From NCBI GenBank assembly GCA_964511575.1, contig CAZEFM010000050.1:1-28017 (forward strand): a stretch of 28,017 nt of DNA, in the 5' to 3' direction. The translations under genes were made by a program, and so were the position numbers. This DNA is from CALKHT01 sp964511575 (GTDB lineage: Bacteria > Planctomycetota > Phycisphaerae > Phycisphaerales > Phycisphaeraceae). The notes under the pieces were generated by a model, which searched no databases, had not been told where the DNA came from, and was given only the letters and a program-made list of their open reading frames with translations. Positions 1-7,791 of this stretch are shown piece after piece. How positions within the stretch are numbered: position 1 is the stretch's first letter; every line of letters starts with the position of its first letter.

Positions 1-500
1 TTCTCTATCGCGGCAAGTCGATCGCCGATGTGCTGGACATGACGATCGAGGAGGGGCTTGCGTGCTTCGAGACCTTCCCCGACGTGAAGCGCATGCTCAC
101 GGCGCTTGATGATGTGGGGCTGGGCTACATGCAGATCGGTCAGGCGTCGACGACGCTGTCCGGCGGCGAGGCGCAGCGCGTGAAGCTCGCCACGGAGCTT
201 GGCAAGCGTTCNNNNNNNNNNATCCTCGATGAGCCGACCACGGGGCTGCACTTCGCCGACATCGCCAAGCTGCTCAAGGTGCTTGCCCAGCTCACGGAGT
301 CGGGCAACACGGTGATCGTGATCGAGCACAACATGGATGTGATCAAGTGTGCCGACTGGATTGTCGACTTGGGGCCTGAGGGCGGCGCCCGCGGCGGCCA
401 ACTCATCGCCACCGGCACACCCGAGGACATCCTCGAGGTCGACGCCAGTTACACCGGCCAATACCTCAAACGCCACCTGCACATGATGGCCAGCCGGTGA
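1..500 (+). CDS. uvrA: UvrABC excision nuclease subunit A, C-terminal part (5' end outside window)
   Basis: This is the last ~165 residues of UvrA, the ATP-binding damage-recognition subunit of nucleotide excision repair. The frame is open from base 3 and reads LYRGKSIADVLDM before the first internal Met. Visible are the second ABC signature (TLSGGEAQRVKLATEL), the Walker B region (ILDEPTTGLHF), the H-loop (VIVIEHNMDVI) and the typical ending DWIVDLGPEGGARGG followed by TGTPEDIL. Ten Ns at 212-221 fall between KRS and ILDEP. UvrA proteins normally carry six residues there (like TGRTLY), while the gap leaves room for three, so the true gap is probably about 9 bases longer than drawn; the frame is kept. 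The gene ends at TGA 498-500, and no T-rich terminator follows. Confidence 0.93.
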   Translation, partial: LYRGKSIADVLDMTIEEGLACFETFPDVKRMLTALDDVGLGYMQIGQASTTLSGGEAQRVKLATELGKRXXXXILDEPTTGLHFADIAKLLKVLAQLTESGNTVIVIEHNMDVIKCADWIVDLGPEGGARGGQLIATGTPEDILEVDASYTGQYLKRHLHMMASR

Positions 501-521
501 ATGTGTTGCAAGTGAGTGGGA

Positions 522-652
522 GCAACGCCAAGACGGCATGAGGCGGAGAAGCCAAGGCGGAAAACCGAACGAGCCCGTCTCACGCTGCACTTCGGAATGA
601 TCGTTGTTGCATGGATTCGCTTGGCGTCGCCGGTCCTTGGCGCCTTAGCGTC
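522..652. repeat. Degenerate inverted-repeat element with GCCAAG-type arms (copy A)
   Basis: The left arm (about 522-564) contains ACGCCAAGACGG and AGCCAAGGCGGAAAA. The right arm (about 619-652) reads CTTGGCGTC, CCTTGGCGCC and TTAGCGTC, which on the other strand is GACGCTAAGGCGCCAAGGAC followed by GACGCCAAG. The arms are imperfect reverse complements around a spacer of about 55 bases with no coding content. A related pair occurs at 19859-20034. From memory, short elements built from CGCCAAG-like arms are common between planctomycete genes; calling this a MITE-like element is inference. It may also serve as the transcription end of uvrA or of the convergent fliM. Confidence 0.5.
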
Positions 653-674
653 AATTTCGATGTGTGTCAGCCGT

Positions 675-1697
675 TTACACCCGGTCTTTCGGGGTGATCG
701 GGCGTTGGACTTTGAAGGCGCGGTTGCCTTTGTATTGGCCCATTTGGCCGATGTATTTGCGTTTACCTTCCACCACCAGGGTCAGCGGGGCGCTGGCGGG
801 CTTTTCGGTCAGGATGATGTCGCCCACGTTGAGGTTCATCAGGTCGCTGAACTTGATCGTCGTGTCGGCCAGCACGCTGGAGACGGTCACCTTCGCGCCT
901 TCCAGATGGTTCGCTAGACGATGACGCAACTGGTCATCCTTGCGGTTGCGCTTGTACGCCGCCCACGTCTGGTTGCTCAGCTTGTCGACGACAGGCTCGA
1001 TGACGTTGTAAGGAATGCACAGCGACATGGTGCCCGCCCGGCCGCCCATCTTCATTTCAAACCCAACGACCACCACCACTTCGTTGGGCGGGACGATCTG
1101 CACCAGCGCCGGGTTGCTCTCGGTTTCCTCCAGCTTGAAGCTGAGCTGCAGGATGCTCGACCACGCCTCCTCCAACGCCCGCATGGCACGCTGAATGATC
1201 TTGGTCACCAATCGCAGCTCGATCGCGGTGAGCGGCCGCTGCGGGATGAACAGATCGGCGTTGGATCCTCCGAGCAGGCGATCGATCACCGGGTAGATGA
1301 TCAGCGGGCTGATCTCCATGCAGATGTTGCCGTCCAGCGGCTCGCACGACAGGAGATTGAAGCAAGTGGGGTTGGGCAGGCCGTGCGTGAACTCGGAGAA
1401 GGTCATCTGCTCGATGCTGGCGACCTTGACCTCCATGATGGTGCGCAGGAAGCCCGAGAGCAGCGCCCCGTAGTTGCGCGAAAAGCCATCGTGCAGCGTT
1501 TCGAGCGCCCGCATCTGGTCCTTGCTGACGCGTTCGGGACGTTTGAAGTCGTACTCGCGGATCTCGAACTTGTCGCGCGGGCCCCGCCGATGGGAAAAGA
1601 CCTGCGTCGTATCCTCGGGTTCGGACGTGCTGACCTCGCCGTTGTCCACAGCGGCAAGCAGGGCGTCCACTTCGTTCTGGTCGAGTACCTCAGCCAT
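675..1697 (-). CDS. fliM: Flagellar motor switch protein FliM
   Basis: FliM forms the middle ring of the flagellar C-ring switch complex with FliG and FliN and binds phospho-CheY. The 340-residue product has the N-terminal CheY-binding peptide (LDQNEVDALLAAV, residues ~5-17), the YDFKRPERVSKDQMRALE start of the middle domain, the middle-domain motif VIDRLLGGSN (canonical GGxG, last Gly replaced), and a C-terminal FliN-like domain with VGDIILTEK. The ATG at 1697 was chosen over an ATG 33 bases upstream because AGGAG sits just before it and family proteins start MxxVLxQxEVDALL. No other flagellar gene is in the window, so fliM stands apart from a flagellar operon here. It converges with uvrA. 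Confidence 0.94.
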   Translation of the reverse strand: MAEVLDQNEVDALLAAVDNGEVSTSEPEDTTQVFSHRRGPRDKFEIREYDFKRPERVSKDQMRALETLHDGFSRNYGALLSGFLRTIMEVKVASIEQMTFSEFTHGLPNPTCFNLLSCEPLDGNICMEISPLIIYPVIDRLLGGSNADLFIPQRPLTAIELRLVTKIIQRAMRALEEAWSSILQLSFKLEETESNPALVQIVPPNEVVVVVGFEMKMGGRAGTMSLCIPYNVIEPVVDKLSNQTWAAYKRNRKDDQLRHRLANHLEGAKVTVSSVLADTTIKFSDLMNLNVGDIILTEKPASAPLTLVVEGKRKYIGQMGQYKGNRAFKVQRPITPKDRV

Positions 1698-1841
1698 AGC
1701 GCTCCTGTCCGCGCAGCGCGCAGGACACATCTGTTATCGGGCGGATCATCGCCATCGCTTCAATAGATCGAAGGGGGCTTGGCCCGCCGTCGCTGACTTC
1801 GCGCGGTCGTCGCCGCCCCGGCCGTCCACTCGCCGAACCAC

Positions 1842-2276
1842 TCAGGGGGATGCGGGTTCCGTTGCCAGCGGTTCGCCCACGAAATGGAAGTTCTCGATGC
1901 CCGCATCGCGGATCATCTGCCACAGTTCCAGGAACAGCGGCAGCCGATCGTTTTGCCCGTGATCCTCGGCCGCGACCAGCAGCGTGCCGGCATTCTCCTG
2001 TGCGGCAAACTCCGCCAGCCGGCTGCGAAGCGCTTCGCGGCTGATCGGCGCGCGGTCGAAGTGGAACTGCCCGGCCGCATCAATGGTCACGGCGTGCACA
2101 TCGCCCGCCGCCAACTTCTGTCCGCCCGTCACCGGCAGCAGCGTCACCGGCAGAATCTCCGCCCGGTGCATCAGGATCAGGCTGTAGATGAAAAACGTGA
2201 GCAGCAGAAAGATGACGTCGATCAGCGGCAGCAGCTCGACGCGGGCGGACAGATCATTTCGGCGAATCGGCCGCAT
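1842..2276 (-). CDS. ExbD/TolR family biopolymer transport protein
   Basis: This is a 144-residue protein with a short basic N-terminus, one membrane helix containing LLPLIDVIFLLLTFFIYS (about residues 15-35) and a periplasmic domain of about 100 residues. Asp20 in this helix matches the essential membrane Asp of ExbD/TolR that couples proton flow through an ExbB/TolQ partner to TonB/TolA-type energisation. The start at 2276 (MRPIRRNDLS) was preferred because a longer frame to 2399 would add 41 low-complexity residues and run into the neighbouring gene; no good Shine-Dalgarno is visible for either. No ExbB/TolQ gene lies beside it. It follows the DUF4190-like gene and precedes fliM on the same strand with a 144-base gap before fliM. 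Confidence 0.85.
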   Translation of the reverse strand: MRPIRRNDLSARVELLPLIDVIFLLLTFFIYSLILMHRAEILPVTLLPVTGGQKLAAGDVHAVTIDAAGQFHFDRAPISREALRSRLAEFAAQENAGTLLVAAEDHGQNDRLPLFLELWQMIRDAGIENFHFVGEPLATEPASP

Positions 2277-2340
2277 GAGGCGAATTGTACCGCAGTGGCG
2301 GCGGAGCGCGGAAAGAAGCCGGGCCGCCGATCGTCGGGGT

Positions 2341-2781
2341 TCAGGCGGTTTGTCGCCGTGCCCGTTCGCGTGGGGTGTGGATGTGGTGGGCAGGGTCATC
2401 GGCCGGCGGGGCGATGCCCTCGGGCGCGTGCGGCTGGTAGGGGATTGGCTGCTCGCGCGGCGGGGGGCCGATGATGTGCGGCTTGGGGTCGCGCTCCATC
2501 AGGAACTGCCCCGTGGCGGCCACGAGCAGGATGAGTGCGATGAGCGTGACCGCGACGCTGCCACAGACCAGCCCCACCGTCGCCATGGTGACGTTCTCGC
2601 TGCCGATCAGCTCGGGGCCGCGTCGTCGCACCACCACACCCAGCACGATGGCGGCAACCGCGGCGGGCAGCGCGATCCAGGGGATGCAAAAAACCAGAAG
2701 CGACAGCACGCCAAGCACCAGCGCCGCCACCGCCAGACCGTGACGCTCCTCCCGGATCGGCTGAGCGCTCTCCATATCCAT
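2341..2781 (-). CDS. Small DUF4190-like membrane protein
   Basis: The 146-residue protein has two strong hydrophobic stretches: residues ~14-50 (AVAALVLGVLSLLVF, then WIALPAAVAAIVLGVVV, a helical hairpin) and ~65-90 (MATVGLVCGSVAVTLIALIL). It ends in a Pro-rich tail. The pattern, with a Gly-Leu-Ala-xx-Ala-Leu-Val-Leu-Gly opening and a small-residue hairpin, is that of DUF4190-type membrane proteins, whose function is unknown. The ATG at 2781 follows GGGAG at about 7 bases; a second ATG two codons later is possible. It lies 64 bases upstream of the ExbD-like gene on the same strand and may be co-transcribed with it. Confidence 0.72.
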   Translation of the reverse strand: MDMESAQPIREERHGLAVAALVLGVLSLLVFCIPWIALPAAVAAIVLGVVVRRRGPELIGSENVTMATVGLVCGSVAVTLIALILLVAATGQFLMERDPKPHIIGPPPREQPIPYQPHAPEGIAPPADDPAHHIHTPRERARRQTA

Positions 2782-2976
2782 GGCTTTCTCCCTTTGCCAC
2801 AGAATGTTATGAACGCAGCGCTCCGCGCGGAATGATTTTCACCCCGCCCGATGATGACTTCGGGAAACCGCTGAACCTCGACAAAGGAAAAGATCGCACC
2901 TGCGCTTCCCCGCAGGAGCGCACCGATATCCCGCGCGCCGATGCGCATGATCAGGACGACAGGGCTGATATGCGGG

Positions 2977-4455
2977 TCACTGCGTCGGCCGCGAATTCCG
3001 CGCTGCGGCCTGAACGATGCGCTTGGCTCGGAAGACCACCTTGTACGACTTCGTTGGATCGCACTCGCGCGGGTTGGGCACGAGGATGAAGTCGTCGGCG
3101 ATAACGGGGTTCAGGTCCGCGCCTTCGATGATCTCGACATCGGTGAGGCGATGATCGAAGAACTGCACCATCGGCCGCCAGCCGCGCTGCGAACCGTTGG
3201 TGTTGATGGGCTTGAACGAGTTTTCGCCGCGATTGGGGGTGATGGTGAAGGTGTAGACGCCGTTGGATTCGGTGAGGTTCTGGTCGTACGCCTTGGGGCG
3301 GTCGGCCATGCGGGCGGTCCATGCCGGGTCGCCGTAGATCGCGACGACATCCCGATCGAACAACAGGCCAGCCGCTTCGTTCGGTCCCACCTTGTCGCGT
3401 TTGGCGGCTTCGGACGGTTCGGCGCCGCGCATCGTCTGCCCCACCGCCAGTTCCCGCCGTGCGATGGTGGGGAAGTACGTGTCCAGCCGGTGCATCAGCG
3501 CATGATGGTTGGCGAAGAACGCTTCGATGAACGTGTAGCGGCCGGGCTGCTCGACGAAGTAGTCAAGGCAGCCCCAACCCTGGTAGCCGTACCACGTCGG
3601 CACGGTGTAGCCGATCATCTGCTTGACGCCGGCACTGTTCATCCACGCCAGTGCCATCGCATCGGTGGCGTCGATGTGGCCCATGAGGCAGTTGCCAATG
3701 GGCAGGTAAACCTTGGGATTGTCGCTGTGGATGTCGTGCCGCTGGTTCTGCGTGTCCCGGCCGAACAACGCGCCTTCCTTCGACAGGAAGTAGCCGTTGT
3801 GGTATCGGAAGCCGATCTGCCAGTTGCGTTCGGTGGCGTGGCCCGAGGTGATGAAAAGATCAGCCTTGTACTCGTTGAGGGTGGCGACGAGTGCGGCGGT
3901 GGTGTCGTCCGGCCCCTTGAGTTCCTGCGCTTCGCCGCCCGCCTCCTTGCGCACCATGCGGTTCTTCACCAGTTCGCAGTACCAGACACCTTCCTCGACC
4001 ATGTCCATGGCGATCTCGGTGCCGGAGGCAACGCGTCGAACGGTCAGCGGCTCGCTGTGTCGGGCAATGCTGAGCGCGTTGTCGGCATCGTAGCCGGTGA
4101 GGATCGCCCATTGCGTATCGGTGTAGACATCGTCATCGAGCTTGCGGGTCATGCGGTGCACATCGGCGACGAACTGCTTGCCCGCTTCGGCAGGGGTGGC
4201 GACAAAGCAGGTGTAACGCGGGAAAACCGAACGCAGTCGATCGAGCGCATCGTTGACGTGGCTGTCGTACACGATCACCTGCGCCACCGGGTACTTCGCC
4301 ACCAGCGCATCGACCACACGCTTCCAATCGGCATCGTCATGCGTCGCGCGGGAAACGACAATGGCGTAGCTGTCCACCCGGGCCGCGCCGCGCACGAGGC
4401 CGGTGAACATCAGAAGCAGGGCGGTGAATACGAGGAAAGCGGAGGATGGTTTCAT
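2977..4455 (-). CDS. Secreted cysteine peptidase candidate, clan CD / C25 (gingipain)-like
   Basis: The 492-residue protein starts at the ATG preceded by GAGGAG at 7 bases. Residues 1-24 form a signal peptide (MKPSSAFLVFTALLLMFTGL), so the protein is exported. Residues ~198-210 read ADLFITSGHATER, and ~248-260 read KVYLPIGNCLMGH, followed by AMALAWMNSAGVKQMIGYT. This is the layout of the clan CD fold in C25 peptidases: a strand ending in the catalytic His-Gly/Ala, then a strand ending in the catalytic Cys, then an 'ala-leu ... Gly-xxx-xx-Gly' segment. His206 and Cys256 are therefore the candidate dyad. The C-terminal ~90 residues look like a beta-rich domain. It sits 59 bases downstream of the Tat-exported isomerase on the same strand. 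Peptidase activity is inference; a non-catalytic relative is possible. Confidence 0.6.
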   Translation of the reverse strand: MKPSSAFLVFTALLLMFTGLVRGAARVDSYAIVVSRATHDDADWKRVVDALVAKYPVAQVIVYDSHVNDALDRLRSVFPRYTCFVATPAEAGKQFVADVHRMTRKLDDDVYTDTQWAILTGYDADNALSIARHSEPLTVRRVASGTEIAMDMVEEGVWYCELVKNRMVRKEAGGEAQELKGPDDTTAALVATLNEYKADLFITSGHATERNWQIGFRYHNGYFLSKEGALFGRDTQNQRHDIHSDNPKVYLPIGNCLMGHIDATDAMALAWMNSAGVKQMIGYTVPTWYGYQGWGCLDYFVEQPGRYTFIEAFFANHHALMHRLDTYFPTIARRELAVGQTMRGAEPSEAAKRDKVGPNEAAGLLFDRDVVAIYGDPAWTARMADRPKAYDQNLTESNGVYTFTITPNRGENSFKPINTNGSQRGWRPMVQFFDHRLTDVEIIEGADLNPVIADDFILVPNPRECDPTKSYKVVFRAKRIVQAAARNSRPTQ

Positions 4456-4514
4456 GAGCGTGCTCCTCGAATGAAAGAGGGCGTTGGACGACTGGGCGGG
4501 ATACAACAATCAAG

Positions 4515-5480
4515 TCACTGGGCGTTCTTCAACGCGTTGCGCAGCATGGCGAGGCTCTTGGGGACCGCGGTGCGGAAATCCTCCTTGCCTTCGAACTCGA
4601 GCGAGACGTAGCCCTTGTAGTTGTGCTTGGCAAGGATGCGGGCGATGCGGTCGTAATCGAGGTCGAGCGTGTACCAGACACCGCCGCCGTAGTACGTCTT
4701 CGCCTGCACGAACACCGCCTTGGGCGCGAGCATTTCCAGTCGGTCGTAGGGATCTTCGAGGAAGTTGCCTGTGTCCATGGTGACGCGCAGCCAGGGCGAG
4801 TCGATGGCGTCGACGATGCGCAGCACGCCCTGGGGGGTGAGGCCCAGCCCCCAGTGGTTTTCCAGCCCCAGCACGACGCCGCACTTCTCCGCCGTCGGCA
4901 GGCACTTCTCGAACGCTTCGATCACCCAGGGAAACGCATCCTCATCGGTGTAACCTTCCAGCGGCGGTTCGATGCCACGGTTGGCCATGAGAACGTTGAA
5001 GTCGCGGCTTGTGCCCCAGCGACCCGTGTTGACGCGAATCGTGGGAATGCCGAAGTCGTAGGCGAGTTCGATCTGTTTGATCGTCTTGTCGATGTTCTGC
5101 TGGCGGACGTCGGCGTTGGGGCTGACGAAGCCCTGGTGCGTCGACATGCCGCACAGCGCCAGGCCGTTGACGAACGCCCGCCGCTTGATCGCCCGCACGT
5201 TGTAGGGCACCTTCTCCGCCTCCATCTGGACGAGCAGCAGTTCGACGGCATCGAAGCCCATTTCCGCGGCGTGGTCGATGCAATCCTCCGTGGTCACACC
5301 CGAGTCGCGGCGAAACTGCCAGAATGAATAGGTGGACACGGCGATCGGGTTGGTGATGCGCCGACCCGTACCCTCGGCGGGACCGGCGGTCGGGGCGGCT
5401 GCTCGCGCGGAGGCCACGCCCGATGCACCCAGTGCGGCGGCTGCGGTGGAAGCGACAAAACGGCGGCGATTCATCGACAT
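4515..5480 (-). CDS. Tat-exported sugar phosphate isomerase/epimerase (xylose isomerase-like TIM barrel)
   Basis: The 321-residue protein opens with a twin-arginine signal (MSMNRRRFVASTAAAALGAS) and continues as an AP-endonuclease-2/xylose-isomerase-like TIM barrel. Visible barrel elements are AVSTYSF, MGFDAVELLL, GIPTIRVNTG, VVLGLENHWG (Glu and His as likely metal ligands), LRVTMDTGNF (Asp), VQAKTYY and GYVSLEFEG (final Glu). Such Tat-exported isomerase-like proteins are frequent in planctomycetes; the substrate is unknown. The ATG at 5480 has AAGGAG at 6 bases. It is 59 bases upstream of the peptidase-like gene, so the two may form one unit. It does not resemble the EboE subfamily in its N-terminal motif. 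Confidence 0.85.
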   Translation of the reverse strand: MSMNRRRFVASTAAAALGASGVASARAAAPTAGPAEGTGRRITNPIAVSTYSFWQFRRDSGVTTEDCIDHAAEMGFDAVELLLVQMEAEKVPYNVRAIKRRAFVNGLALCGMSTHQGFVSPNADVRQQNIDKTIKQIELAYDFGIPTIRVNTGRWGTSRDFNVLMANRGIEPPLEGYTDEDAFPWVIEAFEKCLPTAEKCGVVLGLENHWGLGLTPQGVLRIVDAIDSPWLRVTMDTGNFLEDPYDRLEMLAPKAVFVQAKTYYGGGVWYTLDLDYDRIARILAKHNYKGYVSLEFEGKEDFRTAVPKSLAMLRNALKNAQ

Positions 5481-5636
5481 GAGCGCTCCTTCCAATCGGG
5501 TCGCAATGGCAGGGTACGGCAAGGCCGACACCGTCTCCCCCGACTCGCCGTAACACCACCTATGCTAACCAACCGCGGACCGCCCGGCTACTCGTCACCC
5601 GACGCGCGACGTCGCCCACCTATTGCGCATGACAAA

Positions 5637-5667
5637 GCCCATGCGCAGCGCCAGGCCGCGCATGGGC
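5637..5667 (-). terminator. Hairpin terminator after the entericidin-like gene
   Basis: A perfect 10-base inverted repeat (GCCCATGCGC at 5637-5646, its complement at 5658-5667, 11-base loop) lies 25 bases past the stop of the lipoprotein gene. On the minus strand the stem is followed by TTTGTC, a weak T-run, so a rho-independent terminator is likely but not textbook. Confidence 0.55.
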
Positions 5668-5692
5668 GGGGTTGATGCGTCCGTCAGCCGCC

Positions 5693-6121
5693 TCACCGCT
5701 GGTGATACAGTTGGTATGCCCGGTAGTACTGCTCCGCAGAGTACTGCGACGACTGGTCGCTGTACCGACCGCTGTAACCGGTACCGTAGCTCTCCTGTTC
5801 GAAGCGCACCTGGTACTGCGAGCCGCCCTGATCCTGCGGGCCCTGCTGCACGGTGCTGTAGAACGGTTCGGTCACAACGAGCCGATCCGCCTGCGTGGAG
5901 AACTGCGGCTGAACACCCGCGGGTTCGACCGGCCAGGGCAACTGAGCCATCTGGCGATCTTCCTCGGCGATGGTCGAGCCGATCCCTTCGCCCCAACTTG
6001 GCGCAGCGGCGAGTCCTTCGCCGAGCATCGACAGGTCGCGTCCAATCCCCGACGCCGTGTTACAGCCGGTCAGCGTCACCAATGCGCCCACGAGGGCCAG
6101 GGTTGAAATGATTCGCAGCAT
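5693..6121 (-). CDS. Entericidin-like small lipoprotein with extended C-terminal tail
   Basis: The 142-residue protein has a lipoprotein signal (MLRIISTLALVGALVTLTGC, lipobox LTGC, Cys20). Directly after the Cys comes NTASGIGRDLSMLGEGLA, which matches the entericidin EcnA/EcnB pattern (CNTxxGxGxDxxxxGexL). Known entericidins are only about 40-50 residues; here about 105 residues follow, rich in Gln, Ser and Tyr (for example SQYSAEQYYRAYQLYHQR at the end), suggesting a low-complexity surface tail. The ATG has AAGGAG at 9 bases. It is a single gene with its own hairpin terminator. Cell envelope location is well supported; a toxin/antidote role as in enterobacterial EcnAB is not implied. Confidence 0.7.
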   Translation of the reverse strand: MLRIISTLALVGALVTLTGCNTASGIGRDLSMLGEGLAAAPSWGEGIGSTIAEEDRQMAQLPWPVEPAGVQPQFSTQADRLVVTEPFYSTVQQGPQDQGGSQYQVRFEQESYGTGYSGRYSDQSSQYSAEQYYRAYQLYHQR

Positions 6122-6532
6122 GGCAGCTTTCTCCTTTCAGGAAGTCGGAACCGTTGCGTAACAATCGCATATCACTCTATGCCTCGGGGCCGCGGGTTCG
6201 CGCGCGGAAAAAGCCTGTATTGGTGGTCGGGTGCGCGCCTAACGCCAGCGGCAGGTGCGGTGGGTGAATCCCGGCGGGGACGGCCGATTCTCCCGTGCTA
6301 TCCCCGGCAAACCGCCGTACTGCGGGTTGGGCGGCCGTTTCGCGCAAGTGAAGTGCTGGGCATCGTCGCGGGGGTGGGGTAAGATGTCGCATTCGGCCCT
6401 GAGGGAGCGACCGGTGGCCGAGCAGGGCAGACGCCCCCCGCAGGCGACGCCGCCCACCCGTTGGAGGACGACGGCAGCTCCGATTCGGTTGCCGCGAACG
6501 ATGTACCCCGGGAACGACCAGGAGCGGAAGGT
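6122..6532. other. 411-base intergenic region between divergent genes
   Basis: This region separates the minus-strand lipoprotein gene from the plus-strand eboD-like gene, so it must carry both promoters. It is GC-rich; the only AT-rich spot is at about 6150-6180. No sigma-70 pair, riboswitch or RNA gene could be recognised. Short open frames across it lack a ribosome-binding site and family features. A -10-like TAAGAT at 6380-6385 has no partner -35. Confidence 0.4.
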
Positions 6533-6535
6533 TTG
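6520..6535 (+). promoter_or_regulatory. Ribosome-binding site deciding a TTG start
   Basis: AGGAG at 6520-6524 lies 8 bases before TTG at 6533-6535. The only other in-frame start is another TTG at 6461, whose extra 24 residues (EDDGSSDSVAANDVPRERPG...) look non-homologous. There is no in-frame ATG near either position. Confidence 0.6.
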
Positions 6536-7705
6536 AAGATCGATGCCGAGTTCGCTGTTCGCTTCGTGCATCGCCTGCGGTTTACGCGGGACATGTTCGA
6601 CACGCGTAACACCACGCTCATCGACCTTCTGGAGCGTCCGGCCGGCAAACCTGCCCGGCTGCTGTGCTTCGTCGATGCGGGGCTGGCGACCGCCCACGAC
6701 GGGCTGGCGCCGCGCATCGACGCCTACTGCCAGGCCCATCGCGACGCCATCCTCCAGGCGGGCCCCACGCAGCTCGTGCACGGCGGGGAAGCGATCAAGA
6801 ACGAACCGCGTGCATTGGAGCCGATGCTCCGCCGCATCGATGAAGCGCGCCTGTGCCGCCGGTCGTACGTGCTGGCGGTCGGCGGGGGGGCGGTGTTGGA
6901 TTCCGTTGGCTTCGCCGCAGCCATGGCGCACCGGGGCGTTCGGCTCATCCGTGTCGCCTCCACCACGCTCGCCCAGGCCGATTCCGCCGTGGGTGTGAAG
7001 AACGGCATCAATGCGTTCGGCAAGAAGAATTATCTGGGTGTCTTCAGCCCGCCCTGGGCGGTCGTCAACGATGAACAACTGCTCACCTCGCTCAATCAGT
7101 CCGACTGGATCAGCGGTTTCAGTGAAGCGGTGAAGGTGTCGCTGTTGAAGGACGCCGCGTTTTTCGCGCAGATCGAGCGTGATGCCCACCGCATCGCCGG
7201 TCGCGACATGGCCGCCGCCACGCCGGTGATTCGCCGCTCCGCCCAGTTGCACTTTGAGCACATCACCGCCGGGGGCGATCCCTTCGAGCTCACCGCCGCG
7301 CGGCCGCTGGACTTTGGTCATTGGGCGGCCCACAAGCTCGAGGCGATGACCGACTACCAGCTTTCCCACGGTCACGCCGTCGCCATCGGTATGGCGCTCG
7401 ACCTGACCTACGGCAACCGCATGGGCTGGCTCAGCGATGAGGAACTCACCCGCATCCTCGCCTGCCTCGAAAACCTCGGGTTCACGCTGCACCACCCCAT
7501 GATGGCGGACAGCAGCGCCCTGCTTGCCGGCCTCGATGAGTTCCGCGAACACCTCGGCGGCGAACTCACCGTCCCGATGATCCGCACCATCGGCGAAACG
7601 TTCGATGTCAACGAAATCCACCGCGACACCATGCTCGCCGCGATGAAAACGTTGCGCGCCACGACGACACGGCCATCCGCCGGCCGAACCAGAGAACACG
7701 TCTGA
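6533..7705 (+). CDS. eboD: EboD-like 3-dehydroquinate synthase homologue
   Basis: The 390-residue protein belongs to the dehydroquinate synthase-like fold but is not AroB, which is present at 21411. It opens with FAVRFVHRLRFTRDMFD, a start I associate with the EboD group. It keeps the nucleotide loop YVLAVGGGAVLDSVGFAAA, VASTTLAQADSAVGVKNGIN (equivalent of TTLLAMVDASVGGKVGVN), and a metal site: Glu in GFSEAVKVSLL, His in DFGHWAAHKLE and His in SHGHAVAIGM, where AroB has HGEAV. In ebo gene clusters (known from cyanobacteria, eustigmatophyte-associated bacteria and others) EboD is thought to act on an unknown metabolite carried with EboA, B, C, E and F. The EboB-like gene 1.1 kb downstream supports the assignment. 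Substrate unknown. Confidence 0.8.
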   Translation: MKIDAEFAVRFVHRLRFTRDMFDTRNTTLIDLLERPAGKPARLLCFVDAGLATAHDGLAPRIDAYCQAHRDAILQAGPTQLVHGGEAIKNEPRALEPMLRRIDEARLCRRSYVLAVGGGAVLDSVGFAAAMAHRGVRLIRVASTTLAQADSAVGVKNGINAFGKKNYLGVFSPPWAVVNDEQLLTSLNQSDWISGFSEAVKVSLLKDAAFFAQIERDAHRIAGRDMAAATPVIRRSAQLHFEHITAGGDPFELTAARPLDFGHWAAHKLEAMTDYQLSHGHAVAIGMALDLTYGNRMGWLSDEELTRILACLENLGFTLHHPMMADSSALLAGLDEFREHLGGELTVPMIRTIGETFDVNEIHRDTMLAAMKTLRATTTRPSAGRTREHV

Positions 7706-7751
7706 CGTGTCGCGCCCATGACCTGACGCGGCGCATCCCAAGCATTGGCGA

Positions 7752-7757
7752 TAGAAT
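7752..7757 (+). promoter_or_regulatory. Candidate -10 element (TAGAAT) upstream of the DUF5329 gene
   Basis: TAGAAT lies 40 bases before the ATG at 7792, in the context GCGATAGAATCGCTGG. A nearly identical context (GCGTTAGAATCGTTGG) occurs before the gene at 8518. No convincing -35 is visible, so this rests on the duplication of the motif. Confidence 0.35.
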
Positions 7758-7791
7758 CGCTGGGGAGTGTCACCTGCAGCGAGGGGGTCCT

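Noticed and set aside
2941..4611. 556-residue open frame on the plus strand
   Set aside because: Antisense to the peptidase-like gene, Val/Gly/Asp-rich without family motifs, and the minus-strand gene has a signal peptide and ribosome site.
4515..5480. Whether the Tat-exported isomerase could be EboE completing the ebo set
   Set aside because: It is on the other strand, exported, and lacks the EboE opening; it resembles the common secreted xylose-isomerase-like group instead.
6180..6460. A structured RNA or riboswitch in the GC-rich gap before the eboD-like gene
   Set aside because: No conserved riboswitch core, SRP or tmRNA motif could be recognised by eye; high GC alone gives apparent stems.
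6239..7741. 500-residue open frame on the minus strand
   Set aside because: It lies exactly opposite the eboD-like gene, whose plus-strand product has clear family motifs; long antisense frames are expected at this GC.
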